DNA of 44,497 bases from a virus (IMGVR_UViG_3300025930_000021:1-44497), one strand, 5' to 3'. Shown: positions 8,525 through 16,935, numbered from the stretch's first letter. Numbers and translations: made by a program. The notes: generated from the sequence alone by a model not told the origin.

Positions 8525-8838
8525 TACGTAATCCCGAGGCTCACATCGACGCCGGTTGCCGTCGCGCCGGTCGTGGCTGCCGTCGTGGCCGCCAGCCAGA
8601 GGCCATCGCGGAAGTAGACATCCTCGGTGCGGAGCTGGGTTGTGGTCGCGGCAGGAATCGCCACCGACCATTTCGGCGTCGTGCCGCCCACGGTCGGCCC
8701 CAGCAGTGTGTCGAAGAACTGGATGTAGGCCGCGCCCGTGTTCGGGTTGTAAACCGAATACGACGTGACCTTCCCGGAGCCGCCAAACACGAACTTGGCA
8801 GCGCCAGTCGAGAGCGCGATTTGAATCGGTGTCGCCAT
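8524..8838 (-). CDS. Small beta-rich structural protein
   Basis: The protein has 104 aa, rich in Thr, Ala, Gly and aromatic residues (MATPIQIALSTGAAKFVFGG). No charged helices or membrane segments are seen. The layout (KVTSYSVYNPNTGAAYIQFFD) looks like a beta-sandwich, as in small head decoration or neck proteins of many phages. It sits between the gp4-like and gp10-like genes, 4 bases after the former and overlapping the GTG of the latter. A connector or decoration role is inferred from position only. Confidence 0.65.
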   Translation of the reverse strand: MATPIQIALSTGAAKFVFGGSGKVTSYSVYNPNTGAAYIQFFDTLLGPTVGGTTPKWSVAIPAATTTQLRTEDVYFRDGLWLAATTAATTGATATGVDVSLGIT

Positions 8839-8842
8839 CAGA

Positions 8843-9601
8843 TCACCTGTTGTTGGGAGACGAGGTCGAATCGTTCAAGTAATTGTAGCCCCCGGCATGC
8901 GTCGGCGACAGCGCCGGATCCACGCCGAGTAAACCCGGCATCGTGTTCGCCCGATGGAGCACCCGGAGCGCCTTGGCCGCGAAGCCGTCCGGCCCGACCA
9001 GCAGCGGAAAGTCCTGCGGGCTCTGACCGAACGGCGTCAAGAGCCGCTCCGCAAGTAGATACATCAGGGCGTCCGGCGTGCCGGGTGGCCCATAGAGCAC
9101 GCTATCGAGCGAGGTCGGCACGCCCAACCCCTGCGGCGTGTAGAGCGCGATCGTCACGTCCTGCGTGACCTGCGGCCAGAAGAACAGCGAGCCGACAACG
9201 GTATCGTTGGAGGTCTGGTAGAAACACTGCGTCGGGAGCGCGGACTGCAACGCCTTGATGGAGTTCATCGCGTATTGGTCCCGGCCCATCTGCGCGATCG
9301 GCGTCTCGACCGCCGGAGACGAGCCAGGAATGACGTAGGTGACGGTATCAATCCAGACCGGGCGCTGCATCGTGACTGTGGCGCCAGTCGGTCCCAACGT
9401 GACGGTTGACGTGCCGCTCGGGAGCGTGAACGTGGTGCGAAGCTGGATGTTGAGCGCCAGCCGGTCGGCCTGCATCGAGTCGATCAACTGCTGGAGGCGC
9501 GTCAGAGCCACCGAGCCATTCTCGGCCGTCATGGACTCCCCCGGCGCAATCACGCCGATTTCCATCAGCGCATCCGAGCAGATCGATCGCACCGTCGGCA
9601 C
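8843..9601 (-). CDS. P22 gp4-like tail accessory (head-completion) protein
   Basis: The protein has 252 aa, longer than P22 gp4 (166). The N terminus VRSICSDALMEIGVIAPGES followed by ALTRLQQLIDSMQADRL is the helical signature of the gp4-like tail accessory family, which binds below the portal after packaging. The middle is beta-rich (TVTLGPTGATVTMQRPVWID), and the C terminus carries LMYLLAERLLTPFGQ. The neighbouring gp10-like gene supports the call. The stop shares bases with no other gene; the start follows the 59-aa gene directly. Confidence 0.8.
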   Translation of the reverse strand: MPTVRSICSDALMEIGVIAPGESMTAENGSVALTRLQQLIDSMQADRLALNIQLRTTFTLPSGTSTVTLGPTGATVTMQRPVWIDTVTYVIPGSSPAVETPIAQMGRDQYAMNSIKALQSALPTQCFYQTSNDTVVGSLFFWPQVTQDVTIALYTPQGLGVPTSLDSVLYGPPGTPDALMYLLAERLLTPFGQSPQDFPLLVGPDGFAAKALRVLHRANTMPGLLGVDPALSPTHAGGYNYLNDSTSSPNNR

Positions 9602-9780
9602 TACTTCTTGGCCTTCTTCTTGTGGTCGTCGACCGTCGATTCGTTCTGCAAGACGCGCTCTTGCGGTTCACGCACGAGCCGGTAGCCCTCGGCAACCCGA
9701 TCGGCCTCCTCAACCTCGTTGTGCACAGTGACCTCTTCGTCGGCCGCCGACCACATCAACTTCGGATACGTGCCGGCCAT
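9601..9780 (-). CDS. 59-aa protein paralogous to part of the next gene
   Basis: The ATG at 9780 overlaps the preceding stop (TGATG) and has GAAGGTG upstream. The protein contains YPKLMWSAADEEVTVHNEVE and then GYRLV, matching FPKLMWKGDTGQEITVASAE and GYVL in the 169-aa protein encoded just upstream. It is therefore a stand-alone copy of that short domain plus a basic, Lys-rich tail (DDHKKKAKK). Function is unknown. A longer in-frame extension lies inside the upstream gene and was rejected. Confidence 0.65.
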   Translation of the reverse strand: MAGTYPKLMWSAADEEVTVHNEVEEADRVAEGYRLVREPQERVLQNESTVDDHKKKAKK

Positions 9781-10289
9781 CACGACACCTTCTTTCGTGC
9801 CTGTTGCGTGATCTTGAAGATGGCATCGAGTTGCGACTGGTCGAGTTTGGCGAGCTGATCCACCATTGTCTCGATCCGGTTCTCGTAGGTCGCCTTCCGA
9901 ATCGCCAACTGGTCTTCGTCGGACAGCATGGAGAACTGCTTCTGCAATTCCTCCATCGGGTCGAGCTCCACCGCCAGCGGGCACGTCAGCACGTAGCCAA
10001 ATCGCATCTTGGTCGCCTGCTCTTCGGCCGAGGCCACGGTGATTTCCTGCCCCGTATCGCCCTTCCACATCAGCTTCGGGAACTCGTAGGTCTTCGACAC
10101 GTCAATGTTGCGCGGTTTCTCGGCTGAGGGAAACCATGTCGGCCGCGGGTCGTCCTTGGTCGGCAGCAGCGTCAGGTCGTGCAACTGGCGCGGCCGAATC
10201 GGCGACCGCCCGCCGGGATTGCCGACAACCAGCGTGCCGTCCGCGATGGCGGCTTGAATCTGCGTGAGTAGTTCAGGCGACAACTGCAT
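9780..10289 (-). CDS. Virion-module protein with PKLMW domain and helical C terminus
   Basis: The protein has 169 aa, mostly hydrophilic. Residues 70-105 carry FPKLMWKGDTGQEITVASAE, shared with the next small gene. The C-terminal third is helical (EELQKQFSMLSDEDQLAIRK, then DQLAKLDQSQLDAIFKITQQ). There is no enzyme motif. It overlaps the 3' end of the glycosyltransferase gene by 17 bases. Its place between coat and gp4 suggests a head or head-tail accessory protein; I do not recognise the family. Confidence 0.65.
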   Translation of the reverse strand: MQLSPELLTQIQAAIADGTLVVGNPGGRSPIRPRQLHDLTLLPTKDDPRPTWFPSAEKPRNIDVSKTYEFPKLMWKGDTGQEITVASAEEQATKMRFGYVLTCPLAVELDPMEELQKQFSMLSDEDQLAIRKATYENRIETMVDQLAKLDQSQLDAIFKITQQARKKVS

Positions 10290-11355
10290 AGTCTCTCCTC
10301 TGAGGTTGCGGGAATCCCGGCGCGCTGTCGTTCCAGCCGTCTTTCCCGATCAGGTCCAAGCGTCGGAAGTAGTCACGATAGGACACTTTCGCCGCTTCGA
10401 TGCTGTAGAGGCTGCGCGCCCGCTCGCGAATGTCCTGCCGATCGAGATATTGCGCGAGGTCAATCGCCTGCGCGAACTCGCCGAGCGTGTGGCACCGATA
10501 CCCGCTGACGCCCTGCTGCACCGATTCCGTGAAGGCGCCGTAATCGGTCGAGATGATCGGCGTGCCGCACAGTTGCGCCTCGGCGGCGACATTCCCGAAC
10601 GGCTCGATGTATTGCGTCGGCATCAAGACAGCACGAGCGCCGGACATCAGCCGGTTGCGTTCGGCCGTCGAGACTTCGCCGAGAAACTCGCCATACGTCA
10701 CGAGCGACGCATCGCCGTGCCCGACGAGCACGAGCCGCACGCCCGCTTCACGCGCCGCCGCGCACGCCGTCGCAATGCCCTTCGCCGGCACGAGCCGGCC
10801 GCAGTAGAGGACATAGTCCTCCGGCGGATCGATGTAGGGGAAGTCGGCCTGGTCGAACCACGGCGGAATGACCGCATCGAACTCCCGGCCGCCATCCACG
10901 CCGGTATAGCCGTGCACGCAATGCCGCCAGGCGTGCGACTGGTAGACGCGATACGGCGCCGTGACGCCGCGGTAGCCGATCGAGTATTCGAGGAACTTCA
11001 GCTCCGGGTTGATCTCCCAGACGTGATGCTGTGCGCTGCCGCCAATCGTGGCGATGATGTCGTCCGGTTGCTTGATGCTGCGAATATGCGCCGCGGCCCG
11101 CGTGTTGAACGTCAGGAACAACGGCGTCGTGCCGTCGAAGTTGACGCACTGATACGGCACCGCGCCGATGAAGGTCTGCTGCTCTTGTTTCGTGACGCAC
11201 TGCACGAACAGATCGCAGGGCGCTTCGTTCTCTTCCACGCCGTAGAGCACGACCTCGTGCCCGAGCGCCTTCAACAGTCGCGCGAACAGGATCGTGCGGG
11301 TCGCAAAGCCGTCAAGGTAGTAGGCGGCGGTCGTTTGGGTGTTGGGAATACTCAA
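10273..11355 (-). CDS. GT4-type (GT-B fold) glycosyltransferase
   Basis: The protein has 360 aa. The C-terminal Rossmann half shows the diagnostic elements: YVLYCGRLVPAKGI at about 182-194, VRLVLVGHGDA, and the nucleotide-sugar E-x7-E motif EPFGNVAAEAQLCGTPII (E251, E259) with STDYGAFTE behind it. The N-terminal half has AAYYLDGFATRTILFARLLK and AWRHCVHGYTGVDG. It would transfer a sugar from a nucleotide sugar to an unknown acceptor. It is cotranscribed with capsid and tail genes (ATGA overlap at 11352-11355), so a virion protein is a plausible acceptor; phage DNA or host envelope are alternatives. Confidence 0.85.
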   Translation of the reverse strand: MSIPNTQTTAAYYLDGFATRTILFARLLKALGHEVVLYGVEENEAPCDLFVQCVTKQEQQTFIGAVPYQCVNFDGTTPLFLTFNTRAAAHIRSIKQPDDIIATIGGSAQHHVWEINPELKFLEYSIGYRGVTAPYRVYQSHAWRHCVHGYTGVDGGREFDAVIPPWFDQADFPYIDPPEDYVLYCGRLVPAKGIATACAAAREAGVRLVLVGHGDASLVTYGEFLGEVSTAERNRLMSGARAVLMPTQYIEPFGNVAAEAQLCGTPIISTDYGAFTESVQQGVSGYRCHTLGEFAQAIDLAQYLDRQDIRERARSLYSIEAAKVSYRDYFRRLDLIGKDGWNDSAPGFPQPQRRDYAVVA

Positions 11356-11528
11356 CAGGTGGAATTTCGTAACTCCTCCTTCCTGATCGCGTCAACGAGA
11401 TCGTAGACAATCGCCCGCCATTGATCGAGGCTCATCGTCTGGGACGCCCCGTCGAACCCGATATTGCGAACAGCGAGCAGGCATCGCCGCACCTCGTCAC
11501 CAGGCTTCACATCCCGCTCGCTGCCCAT
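11352..11528 (-). CDS. Small helical protein, unknown function
   Basis: The protein has 58 aa from the ATG at 11528, two bases after the upstream stop. The longer frame back to 11561 overlaps the previous gene and has no better ribosome site. It contains DVKPGDEVRRCLLAVRNIGF and a helix LDQWRAIVYDLVDAIRKEEL. No family is recognised. The stop overlaps the glycosyltransferase start. Confidence 0.5.
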   Translation of the reverse strand: MGSERDVKPGDEVRRCLLAVRNIGFDGASQTMSLDQWRAIVYDLVDAIRKEELRNSTC

Positions 11529-11530
11529 AC

Positions 11531-12025
11531 CTACGTCGTCGAGATACCCGTCACGAGCCACGCGCCGGCCGTCACACAGCCGAGCGTGGCCGCTTTCGTG
11601 CCGGTTGGCGAGAGCGCCAAGGCGGTCGTGCCGGTCGTGCCGTTGATGGTCGAGCCCACCGCATAGACGTTCTGCACGCCAGTTGCTGCGTTGATGTTGC
11701 GAATCGCGTAGACCGCGCCCGCCGTGGCGACTGGGAGCCCGATGCCGGCCCCTGACGCCCCGGTCACGCTGATGATCCCCGGTGCGCCGATCGCAATCGC
11801 CGTCGCATCACTGCCGGTGGTGCCCGCAGAGGTTGCGGCCACGACTTGCCAGACCTGCGTCGCCGTGCCGGCAATCGCCACCGTGCCCGACAACGTCAGG
11901 GTGCCAGTCTGCGTAATGGTGCCCGCCAACGTCGCGCCGGTAATCGTCGGCGTCGTGAGCACCATGTTGGTGGCCGGCGGCGGATCGCCGGGAAGGAACA
12001 CGCCGCCCGCAGAATTGCTTGGCAT
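11531..12025 (-). CDS. Beta-rich virion protein, paralogue of the 12035-12649 product
   Basis: The protein has 164 aa. Residues 20-60 repeat Thr/Gly/Ala units (PTITGATLAGTITQTGTLTL), as in fibre shafts. Residues 85-164 align with the C-terminal half of the product encoded just upstream: TGASGAGIGLPVA, YAIRN, GSTINGTTGTTALALS and CVTAGAWLVTGIS match TGVSGTGINLPVP, YSFRN, GGTINGTTGTTAVSVT and CATAGAWWIAPM. It is a probable head fibre or decoration protein. Position directly behind the coat gene supports a capsid-surface role. Confidence 0.65.
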   Translation of the reverse strand: MPSNSAGGVFLPGDPPPATNMVLTTPTITGATLAGTITQTGTLTLSGTVAIAGTATQVWQVVAATSAGTTGSDATAIAIGAPGIISVTGASGAGIGLPVATAGAVYAIRNINAATGVQNVYAVGSTINGTTGTTALALSPTGTKAATLGCVTAGAWLVTGISTT

Positions 12026-12034
12026 GTGCCCTCC

Positions 12035-12649
12035 TTACGTCGGCATTGGCGCAATCCACCAGGCGCCGGCCGTGGCGCACTGGAGAATCCCGCCCAAGTC
12101 ACCCGTGGCCGTCACCGACACCGCCGTGGTGCCCGTGGTGCCGTTGATCGTCCCGCCGACACAGTAGAGCTTGATCACGCCCGTGCCGTTGTTCCGGAAC
12201 GAGTAGAAGTCACCCACCGCCGGGACCGGGAGATTGATGCCCGTGCCGCTGACGCCCGTTGCGTTCAGGAAGGCCGGTGAGGCGATCGTCACAATCGCCG
12301 CATCGGTGCCCGTCGCGCCGGTCGCCGTGATTTCGGCCGCGTTGAACCGCTGAATCGGGGTCGTCGGGACGATGGTCTGTGGGACCAGCGGCCACGCCGA
12401 ATCCGACATCAGGCCATAGGTCACACCCTCATTCGTGGTGTGCGCGACGGCCAGCGTGCCGAAGTAGCCTCGGACGACCTGCAAGGTCGGCGAGAGCGAG
12501 GCATCGACGATCTTGCAGACCTCGCCGGTCGCGAACTTCAGCATGGCTTCTGCGCCGAATCCGGAGCGCGGGTCGGTGAAGGCCGAGAGCGTGACTTGCT
12601 GCGCGCTCGCCGTGATGGTGCCGTTCAGTTTGGTTGTGGTCAATGCCAT
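12035..12649 (-). CDS. Capsid-associated beta-rich protein (decoration/head fibre candidate)
   Basis: The protein has 204 aa. The first 90 residues form a separate domain (MALTTTKLNGTITASAQQVT, then GEVCKIVDASLSPTLQVVRG) found in phage head-associated proteins that follow coat genes. The last 90 residues are paralogous to the 164-aa product. It begins one base after the coat stop. No enzyme motifs are present. The role is inferred from position and beta-rich composition. Confidence 0.65.
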   Translation of the reverse strand: MALTTTKLNGTITASAQQVTLSAFTDPRSGFGAEAMLKFATGEVCKIVDASLSPTLQVVRGYFGTLAVAHTTNEGVTYGLMSDSAWPLVPQTIVPTTPIQRFNAAEITATGATGTDAAIVTIASPAFLNATGVSGTGINLPVPAVGDFYSFRNNGTGVIKLYCVGGTINGTTGTTAVSVTATGDLGGILQCATAGAWWIAPMPT

Positions 12650-12650
12650 G

Positions 12651-13892
12651 TTACCCTCCCACCCGCACGCCGAGTTCCTGCCGCAACACAGCCAAGCCGT
12701 AGAGCACGTCGAGCCGCTGGATCCACTGGTCGGTCGTCGCGACGAAGTCCCGAATCACGCGGATGGACTTTCCGGACTTCTTCGAGGACGCCCGATACGC
12801 GCGGTCGGTTCCACCCGGCAGCGGCATATCGACCATCGCCAATGTCCCGAAGTCCCGATGCACGACCATGTTCTGTGGCGAGACTTTGGCCGAGATGGTC
12901 GAGAACGAGGCCGCCGGGGTGTTGTAGACGTAGATCGCGGTCGAGGTTGCCGGCAGGTTGGTCACATTCTGCTGATTGCTGCCCGGTCCGACGATGGCCG
13001 GCGAGAACGGGATCGTGATGGTGCCCGCCGAATCGCTGACGGTCGCCGTGACCACGAACTGCATCGCCTGCCCCGTGCTCGAGAACGACTGCGGGTTGAT
13101 GCCGTTGACGGGCGTCGAGGTCGAGACGAAGCTGATCACGTCGCCTGCGTTGAGCGTGGTCGACGTCCACGAGCCGGTGACGATGGTCGTCGCGCCGGAG
13201 CTCGGCGAGGTCGTGACGGTGGGCGTGCCTCCCAGCGTGCCGACCGTGTGCACATAGACGTTCTGGTCCATGCTCCACTTGTAGCCGAGGGTGCCCGACT
13301 GCGTCATGGAGCCGCTGTCATACTGCGCCGCAATCTCCCGCCCGGTATGGAACAGCCCTTTCAGGTTGTCCATGAGCGTAAAGTCCGCTTCCGGATTCAG
13401 GATCGCATTGCGGCGATTCTTCGGCGCCGCCATGTTGTCCAGCTTGACCTTCGCGGCGCCGTAGGTCGTCAGCGTGGTCGGTGTCGTGCCAGGGGTGCCG
13501 ACGAACTGATTCAACCCTTGCGCGAGGCCGCACACGTCCTGATCGATCAGGTTGTTGAGGCGGACGATCTGCGGCATCAGCACGCGCTCGCGATAGTCGT
13601 CGATGTCGAGCATCAGGTTTTGCGAACTGACCTCCGTGTCGATCCCGCGCTGATACGACAGCGTGAGGGGCACGTAGGTTTCGGTGATGGCTTCGACGTT
13701 GACGGCTTGCCCGAGGCGGCCGATGTAGCGGGGCGGTTTGCGGATGTTCAGCGTTTGGCCGAGCACGGTGCCGCCAAATCTGAACTCGTCGGAATACTCG
13801 CTGTTGATGATCTGCATCGCATCATCAGTATTTTCGAGCACATCCAGTGCTTCATACGTGATGATGTCGTTCGTGAGGAAGCTATTCGCCAT
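12651..13892 (-). CDS. P22 gp5-like major coat protein
   Basis: The protein has 413 aa (P22 coat has 430). The N terminus MANSFLTNDIITYEALDVLE, with GQTLNIRKPPRYIGRLGQ, SYQRGIDTEVSSQNLMLDID and RERVLMPQIVRLNNLID, is the P22-coat family pattern (N-arm, long spine helix, P-domain). Residues 190-290 are Thr/Ser/Gly-rich with beta strands, where P22 coat has its inserted domain. Twelve bases separate it from the scaffold gene upstream, the usual scaffold-coat order. It forms the HK97-fold shell. Confidence 0.9.
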   Translation of the reverse strand: MANSFLTNDIITYEALDVLENTDDAMQIINSEYSDEFRFGGTVLGQTLNIRKPPRYIGRLGQAVNVEAITETYVPLTLSYQRGIDTEVSSQNLMLDIDDYRERVLMPQIVRLNNLIDQDVCGLAQGLNQFVGTPGTTPTTLTTYGAAKVKLDNMAAPKNRRNAILNPEADFTLMDNLKGLFHTGREIAAQYDSGSMTQSGTLGYKWSMDQNVYVHTVGTLGGTPTVTTSPSSGATTIVTGSWTSTTLNAGDVISFVSTSTPVNGINPQSFSSTGQAMQFVVTATVSDSAGTITIPFSPAIVGPGSNQQNVTNLPATSTAIYVYNTPAASFSTISAKVSPQNMVVHRDFGTLAMVDMPLPGGTDRAYRASSKKSGKSIRVIRDFVATTDQWIQRLDVLYGLAVLRQELGVRVGG

Positions 13893-13903
13893 GACGGCCT
13901 ACT

Positions 13904-14890
13904 TCATCGTCGGCGACCTCCTCGTTCGGCGAGACGTGCGGCCTTGTAGGCGGCATAGTTGCCAGCCTTGGCGTGTTCCGCCGACGAGAGGCTCGTCGTT
14001 GTGCTGCCTGACCCGACCGGCTGCATCGGGGGTGGCGGCGTGGCGGAACCCGTGTTGCCCGTCGAGGCCGTTGAAACGGCGGGCGCTGCGGGAGCGATCT
14101 TGGACAGCTCGAGGCCGAAGGCATGCGGCTGATTCGTGGCAATCCACGCCAACCGCTGCGCCAAGGCCGCGTCTTTCATGATCGCGTATTGCACATGCTC
14201 AGAGTTCGGCAGGCTGTAGATGATGCGGATTGCTCCTTCGGGCATGTTGACGTGCGTGCCCGCGCCGTGTTGGAGCAGCATATCGAAGTCAGGGTAGACT
14301 GATCGGCCTTTCGCCCGGGTGCTTTCGACTTGGGCCAGGAGTTCTTGCTGAGACTTCTGCTGCTCGAGTTGCTGTCGGACAAGGTCGCCGAGTTTGTGCT
14401 GCTGCTGTTCCCATACCCACTGCGCCTGGTCGCGGACAAAGGCGCCATACGTCTCGTATTTGGTGCCGACCTCGTCTTCGGTCGGTTCGGGCCGAGATGG
14501 AGGAGGTTGCCCGGTTTCTCCCGGCACCGGGCCGGCCGTGGTCGCCGGTCCGGCCTGGGGTGGAGCGGGCGCGGCTGGAGCGGTCGGATCCCGAAATTTG
14601 GCCTTGAACTCGTCAAATTCGCGCTTGATCGCTTCTTTCTCGGCCTTTTCCGCTTCCCGCTGCTGCACCAGTTCGGAGAACCGCGCCTGCCCGCGCGTCA
14701 GCTTCGGCTGCGGCTCAGGCTGTGCTGGTCCTGCCGGAACGGCGGGCGCCTCGTCGGTTTCCTCGGCCGGCGCGCGCCGGTCCATCGTCTCGGTGAGGCG
14801 GGCCGCGTCCACGCCAACGCCGGACAGCGTGCGCCCATCCTGATTGACCGTGACCGTCGCCACCGGATCGATCGCGACTTCCTCACTCAT
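13904..14890 (-). CDS. Scaffolding protein
   Basis: The protein has 328 aa (P22 gp8 has 303). It is Pro/Ala/Gln/Glu-rich and highly charged, with a long helical centre (QREAEKAEKEAIKREFDEFK; WEQQQHKLGDLVRQQLEQQK). The C terminus is short and strongly basic (AYKAARLAERGGRRR), like the coat-binding end of P22-type scaffolds. It lies immediately before the coat gene. It would guide coat assembly and then leave the procapsid; no protease is evident nearby. Confidence 0.8.
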   Translation of the reverse strand: MSEEVAIDPVATVTVNQDGRTLSGVGVDAARLTETMDRRAPAEETDEAPAVPAGPAQPEPQPKLTRGQARFSELVQQREAEKAEKEAIKREFDEFKAKFRDPTAPAAPAPPQAGPATTAGPVPGETGQPPPSRPEPTEDEVGTKYETYGAFVRDQAQWVWEQQQHKLGDLVRQQLEQQKSQQELLAQVESTRAKGRSVYPDFDMLLQHGAGTHVNMPEGAIRIIYSLPNSEHVQYAIMKDAALAQRLAWIATNQPHAFGLELSKIAPAAPAVSTASTGNTGSATPPPPMQPVGSGSTTTSLSSAEHAKAGNYAAYKAARLAERGGRRR

Positions 14891-15084
14891 GCGGATTGCT
14901 CCTCAGTATACACGAGCCGATCCCCGATCTGCGCCGCCGACCCGCACCGGCAGTGCCAGCGCACGTCCAGCGGCGACCAATACATCGCGCACCGCGCCTG
15001 TGGGCACGGCGGACACCTCGGCGGCATCGGCGCGTAGCGTTCGAGCGGCATCGTGCCATCCTCATCCCACGGGTAATAGGTCAT
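14887..15084 (-). CDS. Small Cys-rich protein
   Basis: The protein has 65 aa. It contains PRCPPCPQARCAMYWS and HCRCGS, so up to six cysteines and a His that could bind one zinc. The start overlaps the stop of the beta-helix gene, and the stop overlaps the scaffold ATG (ATGA). The beta-helix product just upstream itself ends in a CPNCG...CWDCDE zinc ribbon, so two putative zinc-binding modules are adjacent. Function is unknown. Confidence 0.6.
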   Translation of the reverse strand: MTYYPWDEDGTMPLERYAPMPPRCPPCPQARCAMYWSPLDVRWHCRCGSAAQIGDRLVYTEEQSA

Positions 15085-16931
15085 TCGTCACAGTCCCAGC
15101 AAAAGAGGCCATCTTCGTCCCGGTCCATCTCCTGCCCGCAGTTCGGGCACAGGCCACGTCCGCGCGACATCGGCGGCGAGTCCGGCTCCGCATAGTCCCG
15201 CCAAAAGAACGCCGTGCCGCTGCCGGTGCCGGCGGGCGGTTCCGTGATTGGGAATCCGCCGCCCGTAACCAGTTCCGGCGCGTAGGCGCCCATCGCCCGG
15301 GTCAGGCCCAGCGCCGCCTGATCGACCAGCACGACTTGCAACGGCCAAGACGATGACGGTCGCAGCAGCGAAGTATACGGACTGCCGAGATTGACGCCGG
15401 AGGTCGCACATGGCGACCCGATCCGCAGCGCGTAGTTTCGTGTCGCCCGACTCACGAACTGCGGGTCGGCATCGATCGAGGCGCCATCCTGTCCCGTCGC
15501 CAGACGCCACCCCGCTAGGCCAGTCGTGGCCCCGTTGTAGCGGAGTTTATTGGCGCCGCCGCCGAACCAGTCATTCTGATTCGACACGAACGCGGCAATC
15601 GTGTAGTTCCCCGCATCGATCAGGTAGCTTCCGGTCGCCCCGTCCGCGATATTGTTCTTCAGGACGATGCCGGAGATGGAGGCATTGTCGAAGGATGCCT
15701 GAATCGCCGCCGCCGTCCAGGCTGAAATCGTGTTGTTGTAGATCAGCGTGCGGAGCGGGCTGGAATAGAGCGCGATGCCGTTCTCAAGCAGATAGAGCAC
15801 GTTGCCGTAGATCGCCACGTCTGCGGCCGTGATCACTTCGATGCCGGCGAGCCCTTCACCGGCTGGCCCATCATGGACGCGGTTGTAGCGGACGATCGTC
15901 CGCGTGCCCGACACCTCGACGGCAATCTGGTGCGTGTCGTTGTCGTAGACCTCGTTGTATTCGATGACGCAATCCGCCCCGCAGGTGTCCACGTTGATGC
16001 CGAACAGCGAATTCCCGTGCGCCTTATTGTCTCGAAACGTGATGCGGGCCGTGAGTGGGTCGTAAGCTTTCAGCCCATAGGTATTGTCGTAGGCATCGAC
16101 CCCAGACACCGTGCAATCCGTCACTTGGTAGAACGCATAGCCCTGTCCGCCATCAAACAGCACGTCGGACCCCGGCGCGTTGTCATGCGAACTGCCGCCG
16201 ATCACCGTGCCGAAGTGGGAGTCAATGAGGAATGACGCCCCATTGTGCACGTTGTGATGCCACTCGCCGTTCAGGATCGTCCCGTAGGTGTTTCCTGAGA
16301 GGAAACTGGCCCCGTCGTAGTAGCAATACGACCCCTCGCAGTTGATCAGCGTGTTGTGCGTCCCAGGCCCACCGAGCCAGAAACCGTAGCGCGATTTCGT
16401 CGCGTGCAGGTCTCGGCAGACGAGGTAGTTCAACCCGTAAGCGGCGACCGCACCGAACGATCCGCCGCTGTCCTGCTCGATACCGGGATTCGTGTAGGCG
16501 GTCGCCGGGTCCGAGGTCGAGTAGACCGTCAGCGTATCAGACGCCCAGAACCATTCGAGTGGCGCATTGACGGCAGCCTGTGAGACTTCCAGCGTGCCGC
16601 GGACGCTGTTGAAAAAGACCTGCGTGGGAACCGGCGTCACGGCGTGCGTCCACCGATTCGATCCGATGCTCGTCCATCCGCTGCTGAGCACGGTCGCGAG
16701 CGTGAGAATGGCCTTCCCGCCGCCGTAGCTGCCGAACGTGATCGGATTCGTGGCCGTCCCGGATTCGAGCGTGTAGAGCAGGCCGCGATGTGTCTGCCCG
16801 CCTTGGAACAAGAACACATCGCCCGGCGCCTTTGTCGTCGTGCTGACCTTGTCGACGGTCTGCCACGCCAACGCGGGCGTCAAGCCGCTGGCGGCATCGC
16901 TGCCGGTGTTCTTGACGTAGTAGGTCGCCAC
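15081..16931 (-). CDS. Right-handed parallel beta-helix protein with C-terminal zinc ribbon
   Basis: The protein has 616 aa. Residues 1-40 (YYVKNTGSDAASGLTPALAW) are the DUF1565-type start of surface beta-helix proteins. Residues 150-480 show repeated turns with N, G and C positions (GGSSHDNAPGSDVLFDG, YEVYDNDTHQIAVEVSGTR-like, LYNNTIS-like), as in pectate-lyase folds and tail spikes. The last 30 residues, LCPNCGQEMDRDEDGLFCWD, form a four-Cys zinc ribbon, unexpected on a spike. It may be a depolymerase or an adhesin; catalytic residues cannot be assigned. Confidence 0.75.
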   Translation of the reverse strand: MATYYVKNTGSDAASGLTPALAWQTVDKVSTTTKAPGDVFLFQGGQTHRGLLYTLESGTATNPITFGSYGGGKAILTLATVLSSGWTSIGSNRWTHAVTPVPTQVFFNSVRGTLEVSQAAVNAPLEWFWASDTLTVYSTSDPATAYTNPGIEQDSGGSFGAVAAYGLNYLVCRDLHATKSRYGFWLGGPGTHNTLINCEGSYCYYDGASFLSGNTYGTILNGEWHHNVHNGASFLIDSHFGTVIGGSSHDNAPGSDVLFDGGQGYAFYQVTDCTVSGVDAYDNTYGLKAYDPLTARITFRDNKAHGNSLFGINVDTCGADCVIEYNEVYDNDTHQIAVEVSGTRTIVRYNRVHDGPAGEGLAGIEVITAADVAIYGNVLYLLENGIALYSSPLRTLIYNNTISAWTAAAIQASFDNASISGIVLKNNIADGATGSYLIDAGNYTIAAFVSNQNDWFGGGANKLRYNGATTGLAGWRLATGQDGASIDADPQFVSRATRNYALRIGSPCATSGVNLGSPYTSLLRPSSSWPLQVVLVDQAALGLTRAMGAYAPELVTGGGFPITEPPAGTGSGTAFFWRDYAEPDSPPMSRGRGLCPNCGQEMDRDEDGLFCWDCDE

Positions 16932-16935
16932 AACC

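Noticed and set aside
8524-8671. Upstream extension of the gp10-like frame to an earlier start
   Set aside because: The extension overlaps the 104-aa gene and is low-complexity Arg/Gly; the GTG in TAGTG at 8524 gives the family-typical N terminus.
10264-11406. Plus-strand 380-codon frame opposite the glycosyltransferase
   Set aside because: Arg-rich shadow composition; the minus-strand frame has clear GT-B motifs.
12513-13949. Plus-strand 478-codon frame opposite the coat gene
   Set aside because: Arg/Asp/His-rich shadow of the coat gene; no domain motif and no ribosome site.
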